A DNA stretch of 48,350 nt from Myxococcales bacterium (GCA_021783235.1 JAJXUD010000032.1:1-48350), one strand, 5' to 3'; positions 1 through 10,159 are shown, counted from the stretch's first letter. A program made the numbers and translations. The notes: generated from the sequence alone by a model not told the origin.

Positions 1-453
<453 letters not shown>

Positions 454-579
454 CGTTTGCTCTGGCTGCGTTCAGTTTAGATCAAGGTCGAGATCGACTG
501 CCCGAGGTTTTGGGACATCGACTTCTTTCGAGAGGTTTTCCGGTTCGTGAGCGCCCGAGGGCGCTCCGGCCGGGCGCTT

Positions 580-695
580 TCCGGTGGCTATTGCGGAGGG
601 GATACACCCGTTCCCATCCCGAACACGGCAGTTAAGCCCTCCAGCGCCGATGGTACTGCACGGGAAGCCGTGCGGGAGAGTAGGACGCCGCCGGA
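580..695 (+). rRNA. 5S ribosomal RNA
   Basis: The roughly 116-nt 5S rRNA is recognisable from the conserved cores CCCATCCCGAACACGG and AGCGCCGATGGTACT and from GAGAGTAGGACGCCGCC. The terminal helix pairs 580-588 (TCCGGTGGC) with 687-695 (GCCGCCGGA), with one G-U pair, and this fixes both ends. It sits about 126 nt after the 23S end, as in a normal 16S-23S-5S operon, and is followed by a T run and then a strong terminator. Confidence 0.96.
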
Positions 696-704
696 TTTTT
701 TTTG

Positions 705-743
705 ACCCGTCGAAGCCGAAGAGGCTTCGGCGGGTTTTTTGTT
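705..743 (+). terminator. Rho-independent terminator of the rRNA operon
   Basis: A 13-bp stem (705-717 with 723-735, one G-U pair) closes a GAAGA loop and is followed directly by a T tract (735-740, then GTTG). It lies right after the 5S gene and is the classic end of an rRNA operon. A second T run (696-703) sits between 5S and the stem. Confidence 0.93.
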
Positions 744-802
744 GTGGCGAGGTCCGCTCCGAGGGGGCTGGCGTCGCATCCTGTGCTATGGAAGGAGGCG
801 CA

Positions 803-2395
803 ATGGCACGCGCCTCCATGCTGCAGGGTCTTCGCGCGGCTGCCCGATCGCCCCGAGTCGGGGCGGTCGCGCTCCAATCCTTCTCGTCTGGCCTTCCGCT
901 GGGTCTCGTCTGGATTCTTCTTCCGGCCTGGCTCGCTTATCGCGGAGTGGACATCAAGACGATTGGGCTCTTCTCTCTGGCCCAGGCGCCCTGGAACTTC
1001 AAGTTTCTCTGGGCGCCCCTCATGGATCGCTTCAGCCTGCCGTTCCTCGGGCGAAAGCGCTCATGGATCGTCGTCACCCAGCTGCTCCTGGTTGGGGCGA
1101 CGCTGGCTCTGGCGTTCGAGGTGCATTCGCCGTCGGTGATCGTGGTCGCGGGGCTGGCGACGTTGATCGCATTCGCTTCGGCCTCGCAGGATATCGCCAT
1201 CGACGCCTACGCGGTCGAGGTGCTCGAGCCTTCGGAGCAAGGGGTCGCAGTTGGGGCTCGGATCGCCGTCTATCGCGTCGCGATGTACCTGGCCGGTGCG
1301 CTCGCGATTACTCTCGGCGCGCGGCTCGGCTGGTCCTGGGTGCTCGTTGGGGTGGCTCTCCTGTTCGTTCCGATGATCGGCGTGGTGGTGGCCTCGCCCG
1401 AACCCGTGGAGGTGCCGCTACCCCCTCGAAGACTCAGGGACGCGGTCTGGGGCCCGCTCGTCAGCGTCTTTCGGATGGACCGGGCTCTGGAGATCCTCTC
1501 GTTCGTGCTGCTCTATAAACTCGGGGAGAACCTGGCGACTGCGCTGACGCGGCCCTTTCTCATCCAGAAGGGCTTCTCCGCAGCGGACGTCGGCGTGGCC
1601 ACCGCGACCATTGGTCTCGGGGCGACGCTTCTCGGCACCTTTGCCGGCGGGCTGGCGACCGAGCGGGTGGGGCTCGGACGGGCCCTCTGGATTTCGGGCG
1701 TTCTGCAGATGGCGGGCTGCCTGGGCTACGCGCTGGTCGACCGGCTCGGCGGCCCGATCTCCGCGGGAATGTTCGATTCGCACCGGCTTGCCATGTACGC
1801 GGCCGTGGGCGGCGAGGCGACGTTTCAGGGAATGGCCGCCGGTGCGCTCGGGGTGCTACTGCTCCGGCTCACCTCGAGGAGCTTCTCGGCGACCCAATTC
1901 GCTCTGTTTTCCTCGATCTTCGCACTGGGGAGGGTCGTGGTCGGCCCACTTGCCGGAATTCTGGTCGACGCCCTCGGCTGGACTCCTTTCTTCCTCTTCA
2001 CGGTGGTCGCGGCATTGCCGGGGCTCGCGATGCTCGAGCGCTTTGCTCCCTGGGGTAGCGCCGAGCCGACGCTTGGTGTCGGGGGAATGCGTCCGCCGAA
2101 AGCGCCGGTCGGCCGTCCGGCGCTCGCCGCTTTCGGCATCATCGGACTCACGGTGGGGTCCGGCTTCGCTGCCGCTGCCTCCGCGCTGCTGGACGGAGCG
2201 CGCGATTTCCGAAAGCTCTCGGGCGCGGGTCGCGGGATCGCGTCATTCTTCCGCCTCTCCGGAGGCCACCTCGGGGCGCTGGTCGCTCCCCATTCCACGC
2301 GCGATTTAATCTCACTCGCGGGGCCAATGTCGATCGGGCTCGCCTGCGCCCTCGCGACGGGCGCTCTCGTCGCGGTTCGCCGTGGCGTCCGCTGA
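803..2395 (+). CDS. AmpG-like MFS permease
   Basis: A 530-residue, highly hydrophobic protein of the major facilitator superfamily with about 12 membrane segments. The N-terminal half carries the signatures of the AmpG / acetyl-CoA transporter branch: KFLWAPLMDRF at residues 67-77 and ASQDIAIDAYAVE at 127-139. AmpG proteins import anhydromuropeptides released from peptidoglycan for wall recycling, so that is the likely role; the exact substrate cannot be read from sequence. The ATG at 803 is chosen because GGAAGGAGG lies just upstream; the reading frame stays open farther upstream through the 5S region, which is not coding. No ampC-type or other wall-recycling gene is next to it. It is probably monocistronic. 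Confidence 0.85.
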   Translation: MARASMLQGLRAAARSPRVGAVALQSFSSGLPLGLVWILLPAWLAYRGVDIKTIGLFSLAQAPWNFKFLWAPLMDRFSLPFLGRKRSWIVVTQLLLVGATLALAFEVHSPSVIVVAGLATLIAFASASQDIAIDAYAVEVLEPSEQGVAVGARIAVYRVAMYLAGALAITLGARLGWSWVLVGVALLFVPMIGVVVASPEPVEVPLPPRRLRDAVWGPLVSVFRMDRALEILSFVLLYKLGENLATALTRPFLIQKGFSAADVGVATATIGLGATLLGTFAGGLATERVGLGRALWISGVLQMAGCLGYALVDRLGGPISAGMFDSHRLAMYAAVGGEATFQGMAAGALGVLLLRLTSRSFSATQFALFSSIFALGRVVVGPLAGILVDALGWTPFFLFTVVAALPGLAMLERFAPWGSAEPTLGVGGMRPPKAPVGRPALAAFGIIGLTVGSGFAAAASALLDGARDFRKLSGAGRGIASFFRLSGGHLGALVAPHSTRDLISLAGPMSIGLACALATGALVAVRRGVR

Positions 2396-2455
2396 GGGCG
2401 GTGGCCTAACGCGACCGAGGTGCGCGGTGGATTCGCGCCGCGCCCTGCGGATGGC

Positions 2456-5050
2456 TCAGGTCGGTCGGCGGCGCAGCATCGCCGCGGCGGCGATCGCGAG
2501 GAGCCAGAGGGCCGCCGCGGGTGAGTTCTCGTCCGGCGAGCAGCCGCAGCCCTTCGCCTTGTGAGGGGTGCCGCTCCCGGCGTCGCCCCCCACCGCGTGC
2601 CCCGCGTCGATCGTGCCACCATCGGGGACAGTCGGTCCCGCGTCGATGCCCGCGTCCTTCGCGGGCCCGCCGCAGTAGCCGCTGTCCACGTCGCACGGCT
2701 GGCTCGAGCCGAGCACCTGGCAGGTATCGAAGGTCTGGCCGTTGAAGTTCAGAATCCCGCAGGCCGGCAAGCAGGCGCCGCCGCCGACGTCCTGGATCTG
2801 GCAGAGGTAGCCAGGCCGCTGAGCGCAGGCTTTGCCCGGGTCGGCGCAGGTGGCGACGCAGAAGTCGCCCGCGAACGACTGCAGGCAGATCGAGGTCCCA
2901 GGGCACGCGCACGGGTCGCTCGCCGGAACGTTCGGGTAGCAGGCCTCGGTGCAGTAACCACCGTTGCTGAAGCCGTGCTGGTTCAGGCAGTAGGAGCCCG
3001 AGGGACAATCCGTCGAGGTCTGGCACGCATCGCCGATCTTCGCGGACGCATTGCCCCCCGGAACGCAGACCGCCTCGCAGCCGCTACAGACCGTCCCGGG
3101 CTGGCTCGCGCAATCGGCGTTGGTCAAGCAGCCTGGGACACAAGCGCCGCCGCCGTCGACGTCGAAGAGCGCGTCGTTCGGGCAGATCGTCCCCGAGGCA
3201 CAGCTTCCCGCGTCCGCGGGGTTGCATGCCACGGTACAGGCCGAAGGCCCCTCGGGCAGTGTCGTGCAGAGCGTTCCGCCGTCGCAGGCGATGAAGCCGC
3301 ACTGGCTGTATGGCACTCCGGGGAGCACACCGCCGTCCGTCGTCGTGCCGGCGTCGTAGGCGTTGCCGCCGTCCGCCGCCCCACCGTCGAGCCCCGCGTC
3401 CGCACTGCCCCCGTCGAGCAGAGGCGGCGAGCAGCTGGGCCAGGCATCCGCGATCGCCTCGACGTTCAAGGAGCCCCAGCCCGACGCCGAATCGAAGCCC
3501 GGCCCGGCTGATGGCCCCGTGACGCCGTCATAGCTCACGTTTCCCTTCGTGATGTCGTGGAAGACCACCGTGCCACCGTCGGCCTGTGCGTGGCCGAGGG
3601 CGTAGAGGACGGCGTGGACGTCGCCGAGTCGGCAGCCGACGCGGCTCGCGATGACGCCGAAGATGCCCGCCGAGAGCGGCGACGCGACCGAGGTTCCCTC
3701 GACCGGGAAGAGCTGACCGGGGAGCGTGGAATCGGTCGCCACCCCGGGCAGCCCGGCGATGAGCGCGATGTCGGGCACGCTGCGCCCCGTTAACCCGAAG
3801 CCCTCCTGGTAGGCCGGGGGAGGGTAGAGAATGCTCTGGCCGCCGCCGCCCGCGCCGCCCTGCTGCCCGTCGTTCCAGACGACCTCCGGTTGCCAGGCGG
3901 GGAGCGCCGAGTTCTGGTCCCAGGCCGGGTTCGGGATTTCGCTCCCGCCCGCCGCGACGACCTCCGGGATCGACGACGGGAAGTCCACCGCCACCGTCTG
4001 TCCATCCTGGCAGTCGTCGGCGCCGCTGTCGCCCGATGCGGCCGACCAGGTCTGCCCCTCGGTCACGCCCTGCACCACCGCTTCGCGCAGCGCCGCCGCT
4101 TCGTCCATGCCCTGCGCGGCCATCTGCTGCTCCGCCGGCTCGCAGGTGCCAAGCGAGACGCTCACCGCCGTCGCCCCGGGCAGATTGTTCGCGATGTCCT
4201 GGGCGCCAGTGGTGAAGACCTCGCTCGCCGGCGAGACCTCGAGGGTGATGCTCTCCGCCCCCGGCGAGGCGACCGACTGCATCTCGACGTCGAGCTCGAA
4301 CTCGACGCCGCCTCCCTGCTGCATGTCGACGTCGTTCTGTGGGTTCGGCAGGACGCGCTGCACGAAGGCCGCCCGTGCGTCCGAGACGTTCGAGAGGAAG
4401 TACTGGATGTCGACCGGGTTCGGTCCGTTACCCGGCGCCTCCGCCGTCGAGAGCACCACGAGCGCTTGCCCCTGTCCCACGTAGCCTCGGTCGAGCAGCG
4501 GCTGCACGCCGTAGAAGCGGCGCAGGTCCTGCGGCCCCAGCGCCGGCGGCGCGCCCGCCTGCTCGTTGATGCGACGCCGCAGGTGGACGCGCGTGTCGAG
4601 CCCCGCGACGTGGACGACGAGCGGCGCGATCTCGGCCGGGAAGGTAGGCCGCCGGTCGGGCGCGTGGACGGAGGGCGGCTTGCCCTCGACCTGACGCAGC
4701 CGAATGGAGAGGAGCTTCTCCACCTCCGCGGCGGTGCCGGTCGCCTCGAGGAACGTCCGGTTCGGCGCGAGCTTCACCGTCATCCCCGTCGAGCCGAGCC
4801 AGTCGGCGACGTGGCCGTAGGTCGCCTTCGGCTGGCCGAAGCGCGCACCGAACTCCTCGGGCCCGAGCCAGTGGTGGTAGAGCGGCGAGCTTGGGTCTTG
4901 CTGCCCGCGCCGCAGCGCCTCGAACTCAGCGAGGTGCGTCTGCCGCAAGGTCACACCGAGGTGGACGGGCGTCTCCGCCGGCACCTCCTTCGGGGAGAGC
5001 GCGGGCAGCGGGGAGGCGAGGCAGAGCGCGAGGGCGAGGGCAGAGGTCAC
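2456..5050 (-). CDS. S53 (sedolisin/kumamolisin) peptidase with MYXO-CTERM tail
   Basis: An 864-residue secreted serine-carboxyl protease. A signal peptide (about 1-19) is followed by a pro-kumamolisin activation domain (about 25-165) and an S53 catalytic domain (about 170-540). The catalytic acids are in EFELD (Glu250, Asp254), the oxyanion Asp341 is in SGDSG, and the nucleophile Ser454 is in GTSVASP. A calcium-site pattern (DITKG, then GFDSASGWGS) closes the domain. A Cys-rich, Asp/Gly-rich region follows (about 545-830). The C-terminus is GCGCSPDENSP, a hydrophobic stretch, then RRRPT, which is a MYXO-CTERM surface-sorting signal. The start is GTG (5050) with GGAG 6 nt upstream. The neighbour at 5227 is divergent. 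The protein probably matures at the cell surface; its substrate is unknown. Confidence 0.9.
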   Translation of the reverse strand: MTSALALALCLASPLPALSPKEVPAETPVHLGVTLRQTHLAEFEALRRGQQDPSSPLYHHWLGPEEFGARFGQPKATYGHVADWLGSTGMTVKLAPNRTFLEATGTAAEVEKLLSIRLRQVEGKPPSVHAPDRRPTFPAEIAPLVVHVAGLDTRVHLRRRINEQAGAPPALGPQDLRRFYGVQPLLDRGYVGQGQALVVLSTAEAPGNGPNPVDIQYFLSNVSDARAAFVQRVLPNPQNDVDMQQGGGVEFELDVEMQSVASPGAESITLEVSPASEVFTTGAQDIANNLPGATAVSVSLGTCEPAEQQMAAQGMDEAAALREAVVQGVTEGQTWSAASGDSGADDCQDGQTVAVDFPSSIPEVVAAGGSEIPNPAWDQNSALPAWQPEVVWNDGQQGGAGGGGQSILYPPPAYQEGFGLTGRSVPDIALIAGLPGVATDSTLPGQLFPVEGTSVASPLSAGIFGVIASRVGCRLGDVHAVLYALGHAQADGGTVVFHDITKGNVSYDGVTGPSAGPGFDSASGWGSLNVEAIADAWPSCSPPLLDGGSADAGLDGGAADGGNAYDAGTTTDGGVLPGVPYSQCGFIACDGGTLCTTLPEGPSACTVACNPADAGSCASGTICPNDALFDVDGGGACVPGCLTNADCASQPGTVCSGCEAVCVPGGNASAKIGDACQTSTDCPSGSYCLNQHGFSNGGYCTEACYPNVPASDPCACPGTSICLQSFAGDFCVATCADPGKACAQRPGYLCQIQDVGGGACLPACGILNFNGQTFDTCQVLGSSQPCDVDSGYCGGPAKDAGIDAGPTVPDGGTIDAGHAVGGDAGSGTPHKAKGCGCSPDENSPAAALWLLAIAAAAMLRRRPT

Positions 5051-5226
5051 GGGAGCTCCGGTGCTGGGGGGGGCGACGGCGGGACAGACTGGCTGAACTC
5101 CGCGTTGCAGGCAAGGGTCCGCTGGACGACCTTTCCCCGGGCGTCCAAGCGTCAGGAGCGCCGCAACGACGAAACTCTTTCGGACGGCGCGGCTCGTGCG
5201 CTACTTTCGGGGCCCCTGGAGGTGCC

Positions 5227-5826
5227 ATGTTCAAGAGGCTCTCGCTCGTCCCCATCGCGTTGGCCGTCGCGCTCGCCGCCTGTTCGGACCACGCTTCGAA
5301 GGCGCGCTCCAAGGGGGCGCTCACCGTCGTGCCGCTGGGTCAGCCGATCCAGGTGGCGGGGCTCTCGTTCGCGCCGCCGGCCGACTGGCCGCGGGGCGCC
5401 GACCGGCCGATGCGCGTCGCGACCCTCCATCCACCCGCGGCGACGGGCGCCGCCGACGAGGCCGAGTGCGGCGTCTTCTACTTCGGCAAGGGGGAGGGCG
5501 GCGCGATCCGCGCGAACCTCGATCGCTGGCTCGGCCAGCTCCGCACGGCGGAGGGTCAGCCCAAGGCGCGCTTCGACCGCGAGGAGGAACTCGTCGTCGA
5601 CGGCGTGCGGATCCACGAGGCCGACGTCAGCGGCACCTTTCTCTGGACGCCGGGGCCCATCTCGCCCGAGGCCACGCCGAAGCCCGACTGGCGGCTCCTC
5701 GGCGCGGTGATCGAGGCGCCCGAGGGGCTCGTCTTCGTCAAGCTGACGGGGCCGGCCGCCACCGTCGCGAAGGCGCAGGCCGGCTTCGAGGGAATGCTTC
5801 GCTCGATCCGCCCCGGGCAGCACTGA
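5227..5826 (+). CDS. Predicted lipoprotein of unknown function
   Basis: A 199-residue protein with a signal peptide ending in the lipobox LAAC (Cys19), so it should be lipid-anchored. The mature part begins with a basic linker and then a compact alpha/beta-looking domain with no motif I recognise. The ATG at 5227 has GGAGG 6 nt upstream. The frame is open for more than 300 nt before it, but that stretch overlaps the divergent protease gene and its promoter region. A TACTTT -10 candidate with a TTCGGA -35 lies about 20 nt upstream of the start. It converges with the HEAT-repeat gene, leaving 69 bp between them. Confidence 0.8.
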   Translation: MFKRLSLVPIALAVALAACSDHASKARSKGALTVVPLGQPIQVAGLSFAPPADWPRGADRPMRVATLHPPAATGAADEAECGVFYFGKGEGGAIRANLDRWLGQLRTAEGQPKARFDREEELVVDGVRIHEADVSGTFLWTPGPISPEATPKPDWRLLGAVIEAPEGLVFVKLTGPAATVAKAQAGFEGMLRSIRPGQH

Positions 5827-5895
5827 GCGAAGGTCGCGGGCCGGGCAGCGACCACCCGAGCCAGGCTGCGGCGACCTCGGCCGCTCCCCGCGAGG

Positions 5896-7485
5896 CTAGT
5901 TCCCCAGGATCTCCGCCGCCTTCTGTCGCGTCGCCGGGTCCGGGTCGCGCGAGGCCACCTGCATCAGCGCGTCGTAAGCCTTCGGATCGTCGTCGTGGGC
6001 GAGCAGGTCGATGGCGCGCCGCCGCTCGACGGCGCTGCCGCGCTGGAGCTCCGCGAGGAGGAGCAGGAGGGCTGCGGCGTGCGGTAGCTTGGGCAGGGCG
6101 CCAAAGAGGTGGGGGCGGACGGCGTCGTCCGAGGCGCTCCGCGCGCAGAGCGTCGCGAGCTCGGCCGGCGGGAGAATCTCAGTGAGTGGCTCTGCCGCGG
6201 CGGCGCGGACCTCGCCATCGCGGTCGCCGAGTAGGCTCCGCAGCAGCGGCACCCCATCGGCGCCAAGCCGCCCGAGCCCGAGCGCCGCCGCCACCCGCAC
6301 CGCGGGCGCGGGATCGACGGCCAGCGATCCGAGCGCCGAGACGGTCGGCCGCCGCTTCGTCGAGGCGAGCGCCCAGGCTGCGATGGCGCGGACCTTCGCG
6401 TCGACGCTGTCGAGCGCCTGGGCGAAGCGCGTCGCGCCGAGCGGCGAATCCGCGAGCGCCAGCGCGCAGCGGCTCGCGGCCGGCGAGGCGGTCTGCAGGC
6501 AGCGGTCGAGCGGCTCGACGCCGTCGGGCCGTGCCGCGAGCAGCGCTGCCGCCTCCTCGGCCGCCCGATCGTCCTGCCCGCAGAGGAGCGCCGCGAGCTC
6601 GGCCGACGCCGGGGGATGGGTCGCGAGCGCTGCGTCGACGGCCGCCCCGAGCGTGGGGGAGCGGCCGCGCAGCGCGAGCAGCCGCGGTAGCCCCGGAAGA
6701 GAGCCGCCGAGCGCCGCCGCGGCCCGCGAGGCGAGCGCGGGGTCCGGACCCTTCGCGAGCGCCTCGAGCCGCGCGAGTCCCTCCGGGCGGCCGAGCCGTG
6801 CGATCTCGGCGAGCGCCGAGTCGCCGAGGGGACCGGGCAGCGCCGCGAGCGGCTCGAGCGCCGCCTCGGCGGCCCCTGCGTCCGAGGCCTCGAGCGCCTC
6901 CGAGGCGAGCAGCCGGATCTCGGGCGAGGGATCGGCCGCGAGCCGCCGCGCGTCACCGGCCGGCAGCGGCAACCCTGCTCCGCGCGCGATGCGGAGCCCG
7001 GCGAGTCGCCGCGCGGGCGACCCCGGGTCCTCGATCGCCGCGCGGGCGGCCTCGAGCACGGCCGGAAAGAGCGGCCCCGCCTCGACGAGCGCGGCGCAGA
7101 GGTCGGGATCGGGATCGCCGACCCGCGCCGCCACGGGCCTTTCGAGCGCCCGAAGCCCGAGCTTCGCCGCCGCACGCACCGCCGCCGCCGCCACCGCTGG
7201 CGAGGGGCGCCGGAGCTCGGCGCGCAGCGCCCACTCCGCCGCGGGGTTGTCGAGCTCGCCGAGCGCTCGGATGGCGCGGGCGCGCGTCGCGTCGTCGGGC
7301 GCGCCCGCCACGAGATCCTGCACCGCGTAGAGCCCCGGCAGCCCCTTCGCCCGCAATCGGGCGAGCAGCTCGGAGCGGGCGCGGTCGTCGTTCGAGAGGG
7401 CGGCTTCTTTCCAGGAGGGGGCGGGCGCCGCCGCGAGCAGGGCGGCGCAGAGCGAGAGGGCGAGCATGCGGTCTCGAGAACGCAT
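5896..7485 (-). CDS. HEAT-repeat protein, probably exported
   Basis: A 529-residue, Ala/Leu/Arg-rich protein built of about a dozen ~30-residue helical hairpins of HEAT / PBS-lyase type, with units such as DPAPAVRVAAALGLGRLGAD. These repeats form a curved scaffold for protein-protein contacts; no catalytic residues are visible. Residues 7-22 look like a signal peptide (MLALSLCAALLAAAPA), so the inner ATG at 7467 may be the true start; neither start has a clear ribosome-binding site. The last repeat (DDPKAYDALMQVASRDPDPA) is well formed, so the protein looks complete. Partner and role are unknown. Confidence 0.8.
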   Translation of the reverse strand: MRSRDRMLALSLCAALLAAAPAPSWKEAALSNDDRARSELLARLRAKGLPGLYAVQDLVAGAPDDATRARAIRALGELDNPAAEWALRAELRRPSPAVAAAAVRAAAKLGLRALERPVAARVGDPDPDLCAALVEAGPLFPAVLEAARAAIEDPGSPARRLAGLRIARGAGLPLPAGDARRLAADPSPEIRLLASEALEASDAGAAEAALEPLAALPGPLGDSALAEIARLGRPEGLARLEALAKGPDPALASRAAAALGGSLPGLPRLLALRGRSPTLGAAVDAALATHPPASAELAALLCGQDDRAAEEAAALLAARPDGVEPLDRCLQTASPAASRCALALADSPLGATRFAQALDSVDAKVRAIAAWALASTKRRPTVSALGSLAVDPAPAVRVAAALGLGRLGADGVPLLRSLLGDRDGEVRAAAAEPLTEILPPAELATLCARSASDDAVRPHLFGALPKLPHAAALLLLLAELQRGSAVERRRAIDLLAHDDDPKAYDALMQVASRDPDPATRQKAAEILGN

Positions 7486-7631
7486 GCGCCGTGCCGCCGC
7501 GGGTTCCCAGCGCTCTCGGGTAGTTGCGAGGGACGGGCGGGGGTGCGGCGCGACCCGGCGGGGCGGCCAGCCACCAGCGCGAAGAGGCCGGCCCGAGCTT
7601 CGGTTCCGGCCTCTTCGCTCTCTGTTTCGAG

Positions 7632-7707
<76 letters not shown>

Positions 7708-7720
7708 ACAGGTGGCCGCG

Positions 7721-7749
7721 CTTATAGGGGCAGCGCCGGACGGCGTCAA
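7721..7749 (-). promoter_or_regulatory. Promoter of initiator tRNA
   Basis: On the minus strand TTGACG (7744-7749) is separated by exactly 17 bp from TATAAG (7721-7726), a near-consensus housekeeping sigma promoter. It ends 13 nt before the first base of the tRNA. Confidence 0.85.
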
Positions 7750-7836
7750 CGAATATTCTCGTCGGCGCGCTCGCTTTCCACTCGAAGTCGGGTACAATTT
7801 CGGCGAGGCGGTACCCGCCGCCCGGAGGTCCGCCCA

Positions 7837-9102
7837 TTGGTTCGCACGATCGCGATTCTCTCTCTGGTCTCGGCGTTCGGCTGCCAGGGCTACCGCTTCA
7901 AGCAGGTCTCGCCGCTGCCCGTGCAGATCGTCCACCAGACGGTCAACATCGCGACGAACCACAAGCCGCCGTACCTCCTAATCGTTCAGGACACCTCGGG
8001 GTCGATGAACGAGCCGATCCAGCTCCAGGCGAAGAGCGGCGACTCCTGCATCTCGCCGAACAACGGCTACGCGAGCTGCGTGCTCGACAACAGCTGCCCG
8101 AGCCCTCAGGACAGCGCGGACTGCCAGACGCGGATGGTGCTGACGGCGGATGACATCCAGGGGGCCCTGAACCAGGTGGCGCCCAAGACGACCGGCGTCT
8201 TCAGCGTCGGCCTCGCGAGCTTTCCCTACACCGACCCGACGAGCCTCTCGCCGTCTTCGAACCAGTGCCAGGCCGGCGCGATCGAGGTGCCGATCGAGGA
8301 CGCCACCGAGGGGATCCCGTCGATCGACGGCTGGTACACGAAGCTGCTCTCGACCGCCAACCAGCCCGGAGGCGGCACGCCGACCGCGGCCACGCTCTCC
8401 GGCTCGGTCGCGACCGATCCCGACATGACGAACCCGGATCCGACGACGCCGAAGTACGTCATCCTCGTCACGGACGGCCTTCCCAATTGCGATAGCGGCA
8501 ACGGCTGCCAGAGCGAGGCCTGGTCCGACGGGCAGGACCACGGCTGCGAGTCGCCGAGCATCTTGCAGCAGTCGGGCGTCAACGCTTCACCGCCATCGGG
8601 CTGCGTCTGCTCGTTCGGGGCCTGCCCGGATCCGAAGGCGCAGAACGCCGGAGCGGCCTGCTGCCCTTCGAACAGCCCGCTCTACTGCCTGGACGATCAG
8701 GCGACCGTCAGCGCCATCGCCTCCCTCAAGGCGAACCAGAACGTCACCACCTACGTCGTCGGTATGGGCTACGACTACAACAACGGCGCGATCCTCGACG
8801 CGATGGCCCAGGCCGGAGGGACCGGCACGCACTTCCAGGCGAACGACCCCGCGACGCTCCAGTCGACGCTGGTGAAGCTCATCCAGACCGTCACGGCGAG
8901 CTGCAAGTACACGCTCGACGCGCCACCGGCCGACCCGTCGCTCATCGAGGTCACGCTGGACGGCAAGACGCTGACCGCCGGGGACGCGAACGGCTACACC
9001 TTCGTGCCGCCGAACGAGGTGGAGCTCCAGGGCACCGCCTGCGCCACCGTCACCGACGGCCAGCAGCACGACCTCGAGATCTCCGCGGTCTCCACGCCGT
9101 GA
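7837..9102 (+). CDS. Von Willebrand factor A-domain lipoprotein
   Basis: A 421-residue secreted protein. The N-terminal signal ends in SAFGC (Cys16), consistent with lipid anchoring. A von Willebrand A domain spans about residues 45-350; its metal-ion site begins with DTSGSM (52-57), and the third-strand Asp is in VTDGLPNCD. The domain is interrupted by Cys-rich insertions. Such proteins usually bind other proteins through a divalent metal. The start is TTG at 7837 with GGAGG 8 nt upstream; a TACAAT -10 box lies at 7793-7798, divergent from the tRNA promoter. The last 53 bp overlap the end of the convergent protease gene. Confidence 0.85.
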   Translation: MVRTIAILSLVSAFGCQGYRFKQVSPLPVQIVHQTVNIATNHKPPYLLIVQDTSGSMNEPIQLQAKSGDSCISPNNGYASCVLDNSCPSPQDSADCQTRMVLTADDIQGALNQVAPKTTGVFSVGLASFPYTDPTSLSPSSNQCQAGAIEVPIEDATEGIPSIDGWYTKLLSTANQPGGGTPTAATLSGSVATDPDMTNPDPTTPKYVILVTDGLPNCDSGNGCQSEAWSDGQDHGCESPSILQQSGVNASPPSGCVCSFGACPDPKAQNAGAACCPSNSPLYCLDDQATVSAIASLKANQNVTTYVVGMGYDYNNGAILDAMAQAGGTGTHFQANDPATLQSTLVKLIQTVTASCKYTLDAPPADPSLIEVTLDGKTLTAGDANGYTFVPPNEVELQGTACATVTDGQQHDLEISAVSTP

Positions 9103-10159
9103 GAACGCCCAGCGCGGGCTGAGCGTCGCCGCGGCCTCGCGCGCCACCCCTCGCGCGCCACCCAAAGACGAGCGCGGCGAGGAGCGCGAGGAGCGCCCCC
9201 GGGCCCGGAGCCGTCGCGCAAGAGGGCCGGCCGTGGAGCTGAACCGGGCTCGTCCCCGCCTCGTCCTCGAGGTTCACGAGCACGGTCGGGATGCCGCGCG
9301 GGTAGATGTGGCAGATGCCCGCGACGTCGTCCGGCTTGAGCGTCCGCTTGGTCGTCTCCTCGGGCGTGGTCTCGTCGGCGAACATGACCCCCTGGGCGAG
9401 CGCCGGCGTGCAGGCGGGTGCACCGGCCGGCTCGCCCGTGTCCCCCGGGACCAGGCAGTTGTGGGCGAGGCCGATGAAGTGGCCTGCCTCGTGGGTGATC
9501 GTGTTCTGGACGTCGTGCGTCCCCGCGATCGGCGCGCCGGTCTCCGCCGAAAAGTCGAAGCCACCCTGGCTCTGGGGCGCGTCGTTGACCTCGATGTCGG
9601 CGTCGAGCAGCATGCCGTTCGAGGGCTGGTAGGTCGTCGTCGTCAGCGCGATGACGTCGCTGCCGTGGGAGAAGCAGCCGTACGGCCCGTCGCAGCTGTC
9701 GTCCTGCCAGCAGGGATCGCTCTGGGGAACCACGGCCTCGCAGAGGATCGGCTGGAAGAGGACGAGGTTCGTGTTGGCCGCCGGATCCGTCGGGTCGTAG
9801 CCCACCTCGCGCTGGGCGACGTCGCCCGCGAACGGCAATTCGAGGTCCGTGCAGCCCGCGCCGCCGGCGTCGACGTCGCCGACGTCCTGCCACGATCGGA
9901 ACGAGCGCTCGACCGCCGCGTGGCACATCGCCTGGTAGGTCGCCTCATCCTCGCCTGCCGCGGCGACCGCGGGCGGGAGCGGCACAGGGCTCGGCGGCGG
10001 CCGGACCGCGCAGTCCTCCTGGATGACGTACGGGACGCTGCGCGTCGGCCACCAGAGGTCGTGGCCGCCGTCGAGCGTCTCGCTGCGCACGAAGGCCCGA
10101 GCGGGCGCGGCGAGCGCCAGCACGAGCGCGAAGGCGGGGAGGGCGGCGAGCGGGCGCAT
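9050..10159 (-). CDS. Matrixin-like zinc metalloprotease with MYXO-CTERM-like tail
   Basis: A 369-residue exported protein. The signal peptide ends at about residue 22. The zinc site HEAGHFIGLAH (223-233) fits the metzincin HExxHxxGxxH pattern, and the N-terminal region (LWWPTRSVPYVI) is the usual start of a matrixin catalytic domain. Several Cys pairs suggest disulphides. Near the C-terminus a Cys, a small-residue patch, a hydrophobic segment (ALLALLAALVFGW) and Arg-rich residues look like a MYXO-CTERM signal. It is odd that about 35 further residues follow, because such signals normally end the protein. That tail is encoded in and next to the overlap with the vWA gene. A -10 candidate (TAGAGT) lies 10 nt before the ATG. 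Confidence 0.82.
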   Translation of the reverse strand: MRPLAALPAFALVLALAAPARAFVRSETLDGGHDLWWPTRSVPYVIQEDCAVRPPPSPVPLPPAVAAAGEDEATYQAMCHAAVERSFRSWQDVGDVDAGGAGCTDLELPFAGDVAQREVGYDPTDPAANTNLVLFQPILCEAVVPQSDPCWQDDSCDGPYGCFSHGSDVIALTTTTYQPSNGMLLDADIEVNDAPQSQGGFDFSAETGAPIAGTHDVQNTITHEAGHFIGLAHNCLVPGDTGEPAGAPACTPALAQGVMFADETTPEETTKRTLKPDDVAGICHIYPRGIPTVLVNLEDEAGTSPVQLHGRPSCATAPGPGALLALLAALVFGWRARGGARGRGDAQPALGVLTAWRPRRSRGRAAGRR

